A stretch of 64,000 nt of DNA from Tetradesmus obliquus. Lineage: Eukaryota > Chlorophyta > Chlorophyceae > Sphaeropleales > Scenedesmaceae. Positions 59,442 through 64,000 of this stretch are shown here, piece after piece. Location of the stretch: NCBI GenBank assembly GCA_030272155.1, contig CP126205.1, positions 794,501 to 858,500 of the forward strand. Direction: 5' to 3'. The notes under the pieces were generated by a model. The model ran no database searches and was not told where the DNA came from. It was given only the letters and a program-made list of their open reading frames with translations. Position numbers and translations under genes: made by a program. Numbering within the stretch: position 1 is the stretch's first letter; each line of letters begins with the position of its first letter.

Positions 59442-59780
59442 GGCTGCTGTATCTCCTGCAAGCAGTGCCAGCGCAGTTCAAGTACCTGCCGTACTTTGGC
59501 GTGGCGGGCTGGCTGATTGCCGGCGGTACCACAGCCGATGCGGAGGAGGCTTGAGGCAGCTGTCTTTCCTGCAAGCGGCGCCAGCCCAGTACAAGTACGT
59601 GCCGTACTTTGGCCTGGCTGGGTGGCTGATTGCCGGCGGTACCACAGCAGACGCAGAGGAGGCTTGAGGCAGCTGTCTTTTCTGCAAGCAGCGGCAGCGC
59701 AGTTCAAGTACCTGCCGTACTTTGGCCCGCCAGGCTGGCTGACTGCTGGAGGCACAGCAGCAGACGTAGATGATGCGTGA
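59442..59780 (+). repeat. Three extra copies of the SnoaL gene's C-terminal end, each with its stop
   Basis: The end of the last exon (APAQYKYVPYFGLAGWLIAG, then ADAEEA and TGA) is repeated three times past the gene's stop, with stops near 59554, 59667 and 59780 (about 113-bp period). Readings are close (VPAQFKYLPYFGVAGWLIAG, APAQYKYVPYFGLAGWLIAG, AAAQFKYLPYFGPPGWLTAG). The SFLQ coding run includes CCTGCAAG instead of an acceptor, so these are probably 3'-UTR copies. Confidence 0.9.
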
Positions 59781-60529
59781 GGCAGCCATCACGGCTGTCA
59801 CGGCAGAAAATAGACTTTCCTGCAAGCAGCACCCTCCAACAAAAACCACCTGGCCTAGCCGTGGGCAGGTGTCAGCCTGTGGATTGAATCAGCTTGGTAT
59901 GTGACTGCTGGGTGGTGCATTTTTCCTTCTCCTGTGCATGCATGCAGTGCTGCGCCGCTAACAACTTTGTTCATTTTGGTCACATGCCAGCTGACCAAGC
60001 TGTCAGCTGAAGCTGAAGTTGTAGCCGCTGCTGCTGCCGGTTGCTGTGTTTTTGAAGCATGGTGCAGTTGATTGGTACTGTCACACATAAACCGGATTTG
60101 CTGGTAACAAAGCAATGGATATGCCTGCGTGCAGTTCACATGTGCACTTGTGCACATGGAACCTTTTTTGTTGCAGATACTGGCACGCACAGAGTGGCGT
60201 TAGATCGCCTGCGCCTCTGCCGTGCTGATAACACAAGTCTTAAAATCATAGCGAAGAGCGTTTTCACTGTGGATCAGCTGGCCTCGGTGGAATCTAGGAA
60301 CCAGGGCTTTCATGACACCCGCCACGCTGTACCCACAAACACAGCTTTCCACCCAATCGCAAATTACGCTGCTTACAGCAACCAGATTCAATGCTTAGCA
60401 TTTGATAAAAATTGTTTGCGGAGAAGCACACCATCGTTTCGACCACACCCAGAGCTAACTTGCACATCGCTGGTTGATTGCGTGCCTTGTAAATCTGTGC
60501 ATGATTTCTTTGTCATAAGCAAATAAACA
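59781..60529. other. Intergenic, no supported gene
   Basis: About 750 bp ahead of the methyltransferase start. An open frame at 60059-60526 lacks any recognisable domain. The proximal part probably holds the methyltransferase promoter. Confidence 0.45.
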
Positions 60530-63500
60530 ATGCAGCGCCTGCGTACTTTGCAGGTTCAGTCTCACCACAGGGCATACGTGTGTGCAGCACTGCCACGCCT
60601 TCCAGGCGCCAGCCAACGCACATTAGCGCAGTCTTCGCCCCATTCTTCCCCTCTTAGCAGCAGTGGTGCATCCCGGCGGCAATTGCTGGGATCCCTAGTA
60701 TTGGGTGGCTCTAGCTTACTGGAGCTCAGCAGCAGCGGCTGGTCCAGCAGATCTGTGGCACAAGCAGCAGCAGTGTCAGAGAAAGAAAAGGTGAGCAGTT
60801 GGCGTTATCAGACGTACAAAAGGCAGAATGTGGCGAGGGAAGGCATTGTGAGGTCGAAATCCAGCTCTGCCAGGAATCCAATGAAATGCTGTGCTGTCAT
60901 ATGTCGGGCTTTGGTGGGGGACAGCACCACACTTGTTCACCCGCCTCTTGGGGGCAGCGAGGCGAAATTGAATAGCCTAAAAACCTACATGTCCTCATCT
61001 GCGGCTCAAGGGGCCTAGCAGTGCGACATGCTGCAGTTGGTCGGGTTGCATTGTACACTGCAGCTACATGCGTGGCAGTGCATGGATGTGCACACATCAC
61101 GATTTTCTCATGAACGAGATACCTGATGCTGGATGTGCACACATCACGATTTTCTCATGAACAAGACACTAATGCGCATTGCATGCTCATATCCTGATTA
61201 ACTCGGCTTTGCTTAGCAAAACAGATGAATCCGTCCAGCTTGCCAGCACAGCAACCTCCCGCAATGCACGGCGTCTGCAGCGGCAGCCCTACAACACGTT
61301 CGAGCCCTGAATGGCACCTCATCAACACGCACGTGCTGGTTGTAACTGCAACAGCTCGATCTCCTGACGTCCCGCTCTTCCAAAGCTCTTGTGGAAACTT
61401 GACAACATGTGCTGTGTGGCCTACTGCTGCTGCAGGTGCTGCAGGACCCCAAGTGGCCTGAGAAGTGGCCCTTCAGGCCGGAGGATTTCCTGCGGTGAGG
61501 CGGCAGCTGCACCATGTTTGTTTTTTTGAAGCAGCAGCAGCGGCAGCAGCAGCGGCAGCAGCAGCGGCAGCAGCAGCGGCAGCAGCAGCGGAGGCAGCAG
61601 CAGCAGCAGCGTTGACAGCGGCAGCATGTGGCAGCTGGCAAGGGTGGTCTCTTCCGGAGAAAGCAGCAAGTGCGGCTGGTGCACCAGTATGGCAGATACA
61701 GTGAGCAGCACACCACGTGCTGGCCGATGCCAGACACTCTCGCTACATCAGCAAGGCAAAGTCGAATAAACTTTACTTTTTTGTTTGCATTAAACCAGCA
61801 GGCTGCGCGTCATTCGCAGCTGGTGCTCTGTGCAGCAGCATGGAGTCATACAATGCTGTGCAGTGGCTTTGGAGGTCCCTAGGTCATATTGCCCAGCAGC
61901 CACCATCTTCTGACAAACGCCTGCTGCTCTGCCGCTGCCCTGACCATGTTTTGTAACAGTTACGACGAGAGTGACGACTCGGTGTTCTACGAGGCGCCGC
62001 GCTTTGTGTACCACATAGATGATGGAGCAGTCAAGTCCCTCACAGAGTAAGTGCCATGTGGCGCAGGAAAGAAAGAGCGCATAGTATCGTATGCAGGCCA
62101 GCACAGCTGCGGGTGTGCTGGGCTGCCTGCTATCAGCACACCTGTCACATGGTCTACCCTGAACCTTGTTCGGCTCGCAGTAAGGGCCACATATTGAATT
62201 GCAGCTGCTGACTTTCTGTTGCTTCGCATTTACCACTGCTGCTGCTGCTGCTGCCACCTGCGGGTTCTACAGCAGCGTGTTCCCTCCCTCGGGCAGCGAT
62301 GACATTACTCAAGCCATTGTTCACGTGGTCCTGCTGCTGCTGCTGCCGCTGCTGCTGCGCGTGCTGCAGGTCCTACGCAGTGTCTTTCCTCTCTCAAGCT
62401 TGCTCATTGATCACAGTCACAACCGCCTCTGACGCGTGCTATTGTCACTGCTGCTGCTGCCGCCACCTGCAGGTTCTACGGCAGCGTGTTCCCTCCCTCG
62501 GGCAGCGACGACGCTCACTCATGCCATTGCTCAAGTGGTCCTGCTGCTGCTGCTGCCGCTGCTGCTGTGCCTGCTGCAGGTTCTACGCAGTGTGTTTCCT
62601 CTTTCAGGCTTGCTCATTGAATCACAGTCACAACAGCCTCTGACGCGTGCTGTTGTCATTGCTGCTGCGTTGTCCTGCAGGTTCTACAGCAGCGTGTTCC
62701 CTCCCTCGGGCAGTGATGACGTGGCGATGCTGGACATCTGCAGCAGCTGGGTCAGCCACTACCCGCCAGGCTACAAGGCAGGCAAGATCGTAGGTGAGCA
62801 AATTGGTGGACACACAGCAGCAGCAGCAGCAGCAGCAGCCGTGGCAGCAGCTAGGTCAGCCACTAGCCGCCAGGCTACAAGGCAGGCAAGATTGTAGGTG
62901 AGCAAGTTGGTCGAAGCACAGCAGCAGCAGTGGCGGCGGTGGCAGCAGCTGCAGCAACAGCAATGGGGCAGCAGCAGCCGTGGCGGGAACAACAGCAGCC
63001 GCAGAAGGGTCATGAGGCTGCAAAGAGTGTGGCTGGAGGCTGCTCATGCCTTTGCGACTCTGCCGAGCCTTCCTTCGCGACCGGCAGCAATGTGCTGCGC
63101 CCAGACACCAGGCCCTTTTGTTGTAGCCTTCAGTGCACATTTCTTGCCACTGCCCTCAAGCCCTCGTCCCTGCTATGGGCTTTGTGCTGTGTTCTGCAGC
63201 GCTGGGTATGAGTGAGGAGGAGCTCAAGGCCAACAAGGAGGCCAGTGAGTACGTGGTGCACGACCTCCACTGCGAGCCAGACCTGCTGCCGCCTCCAAAC
63301 TTCTCAACCCTCTGACCACTCCGCTTCGCTTTTTGTGCCGTGCAGTGCTGAACAAAAGAAGGTGATGAAAATTCGTAACCTGCCGCCAGCTTCAGCCTCT
63401 CAGCACGCTATTGTTCTGACTTGCCGCTGGTGTTACTGCTTGAAGCGCTGGGCATGAATGAAGAAGAGTTGAAAGCCAACAAGGAGGCCAGCGAGTATGT

Positions 63501-63706
63501 GGTGCATGACCTCAACTTGGAGCCAGACCTGCCCTTCCCTGACAACAGCTTTGACATCATCACAAATGCTGTCAGCGTGGACTACCTCAACAAGCCCCTG
63601 GAGGTGTGTTACATGATGTTTACATTGTGTGCTCTTCTCAGCGTGAAGTGGGGTGATCCCGATCAGGAGCCAGGACATACTGCCGCAGAGACTGTGTAGC
63701 TGGGCG

Positions 63707-63748
<42 letters not shown>

Positions 63749-64000
63749 AGTGCATGCGTTTGGGCGCTGTGGCAGAGGACATCAAGCCTTTTCCTGACAC
63801 CCATGCTGCTGCTGCTGCTGCCGCTGCCGCTGCTGCAGGTGTTCCAGGAGATCCACCGCGTGTTGAAGCCTGGGGGCAAGGCCTACATGAGCTTCTCCAA
63901 CCGCTGCTTCCCTACCAAGGGTGAGCTTTATGTGACTGGCTGCATGTATGCTGCTTCGTCCATGTCGACAGCTCAACAGCCTCCAGCACCACCTTTGGCT
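60530..64000 (+). CDS. SAM-dependent methyltransferase, predicted plastid/thylakoid lumen (partial, 3' end outside window)
   Basis: UbiE/type-11-like methyltransferase of a plant-algal plastid group. Exons in phase: 60530-60790, 61436-61494, 61960-62046, 62681-62793, 63446-63603, 63839-63920, continuing past 64000. The N-terminus has a transit-like region, then a twin-arginine signal (SRRQLLGSLVLGGSSLLEL) and an AQAAA cleavage-like site, the pattern of Tat-exported thylakoid-lumen proteins. Core: DPKWPEKWPFRPEDFLR, FYEAPRFVYHIDDGAVKSLT, VAMLDICSSWVSHYPPGYKA (SAM-binding motif I region, atypical in lacking a G-x-G), GMNEEELKANKEASEYVVHD, PDNSFDIITNAVSVDYLNKP and RVLKPGGKAYMSFSNRCFPT. The substrate is unknown. 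Exons 4 and 5 have echoes. Confidence 0.85.
61083..61168 (+). repeat. 47-bp direct repeat, two copies
   Basis: GGATGTGCACACATCACGAT with the following TTTTCTCATGAAC occurs at 61084 and 61131, in intron 1 of the methyltransferase gene. Confidence 0.9.
61530..61610 (+). repeat. Imperfect (GCAGCAGCG)n tract
   Basis: A run of GCAGCAGCG-type units in intron 2 of the methyltransferase gene. Confidence 0.85.
62264..62680 (+). repeat. Four acceptor-side echoes of methyltransferase exon 4, in alternating types
   Basis: Copies of the exon 4 start (FYSSVFPPSGSDD, full exon at 62681) start at 62264, 62370, 62473 and 62580, at 101-107 bp intervals. The first and third read FYSSVFPPSGSDD / FYGSVFPPSGSDD; the second and fourth read SYAVSFLSQ / FYAVCFLFQ-like. 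The array is thus a repeated dimer of about 209 bp. The acceptor of the first copy is degraded (GCGG); the others keep CAG. Confidence 0.9.
62855..62897 (+). repeat. Donor-side echo of methyltransferase exon 4
   Basis: The exon 4 end (GTCAGCCACTACCCGCCAGG to the GTAG/GTGAGC donor at 62793) is repeated about 104 bp downstream with an identical donor after 62897, but TAC has become TAG, a stop. Confidence 0.88.
63200..63315 (+). repeat. Acceptor-side echo of methyltransferase exon 5
   Basis: ALGMSEEELKANKEASEYVV then HDLHCEPDLLP starts at 63200 after a TTCTGCAG acceptor, 246 bp before the full exon (63446, ALGMNEEELKANKEASEYVV then HDLNLEPDLPFPDNSFD). The echo runs for about 30 codons and then loses the frame, with a stop at 63315. 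Confidence 0.9.
63707..63750 (+). repeat. (CTG)14 tract
   Basis: Uninterrupted CTG units ending in CAG, in the intron before methyltransferase exon 6. A second CTG/CCG run ends at the true acceptor (63838). Confidence 0.9.

Noticed and set aside
60059-60526. 155-codon frame upstream of the methyltransferase
   Set aside because: No motif, and it ends just before the methyltransferase start; more likely promoter or 5' UTR.

Overview
The window is nuclear DNA of a green alga, most likely a chlorophycean such as a Scenedesmus/Tetradesmus relative (inference). Genes have many short exons with GTGAG-type donors and CTGCAG-type acceptors, introns are full of (CTG)n/(CAG)n, and the proteins mix plant-type genes (riboflavin kinase/FMN hydrolase fusion, LIP1-type GTPase, plastid methyltransferase) with a ciliary gene (SPATA4-like). 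No rRNA, tRNA, CRISPR array or bacterial-style operon was seen. Exon models were built by hand from splice sites and reading-phase agreement. Nearly all close to a full-length protein with every junction in phase.

Layout: 1-3460 (-) P5-type protein disulfide isomerase, running off the left edge; 4516-6900 (+) secreted cysteine-repeat protein; 8180-9474 (-) tentative Ser-rich membrane protein; 9908-11204 (+) small Sel1-repeat protein; 14075-19291 (-) animal-like UDP-glycosyltransferase; 21296-26427 (-) bromodomain/polyQ protein; 28844-30566 (-) LIP1/RABL3-like GTPase; 31337-33063 (-) leucine-rich-repeat protein with a frame break; 33935-41796 (-) transcriptional adaptor ADA2; 42275-43849 (+) SPATA4-like CH-domain protein; 44535-46227 (-) unrecognised protein with an in-frame TGA; 46842-47693 (+) unrecognised 178-aa protein; 49360-54034 (-) bifunctional riboflavin kinase/FMN hydrolase; 54733-59441 (+) SnoaL-like/multi-span membrane protein; 60530 to beyond 64000 (+) thylakoid-lumen-type methyltransferase.

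The most striking property is not a gene. In seven of the genes (PDI, Cys-repeat, UGT, ADA2, FMN/FHY, SnoaL-membrane, methyltransferase) exons are accompanied by tandem partial copies ('echoes') that cross one exon-intron boundary and usually keep its splice site. Acceptor-side echoes lie upstream of the full exon and donor-side echoes lie downstream, at spacings mostly of 90-160 bp. Some arrays hold seven or eight copies. The bromodomain, LIP1, SPATA4-like, Sel1 and 178-aa genes show no obvious echoes.

The genes do not form one pathway. They cover secretory folding (PDI), membrane glycosylation (UGT), chromatin (ADA2 of SAGA-type complexes, bromodomain protein), flavin metabolism (FMN/FHY), cilia (SPATA4-like) and plastid functions. 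Four divergent pairs share short intergenic regions that probably hold both promoters: PDI/Cys-repeat, ADA2/SPATA4-like, 46227/46842, and FMN-FHY/SnoaL.
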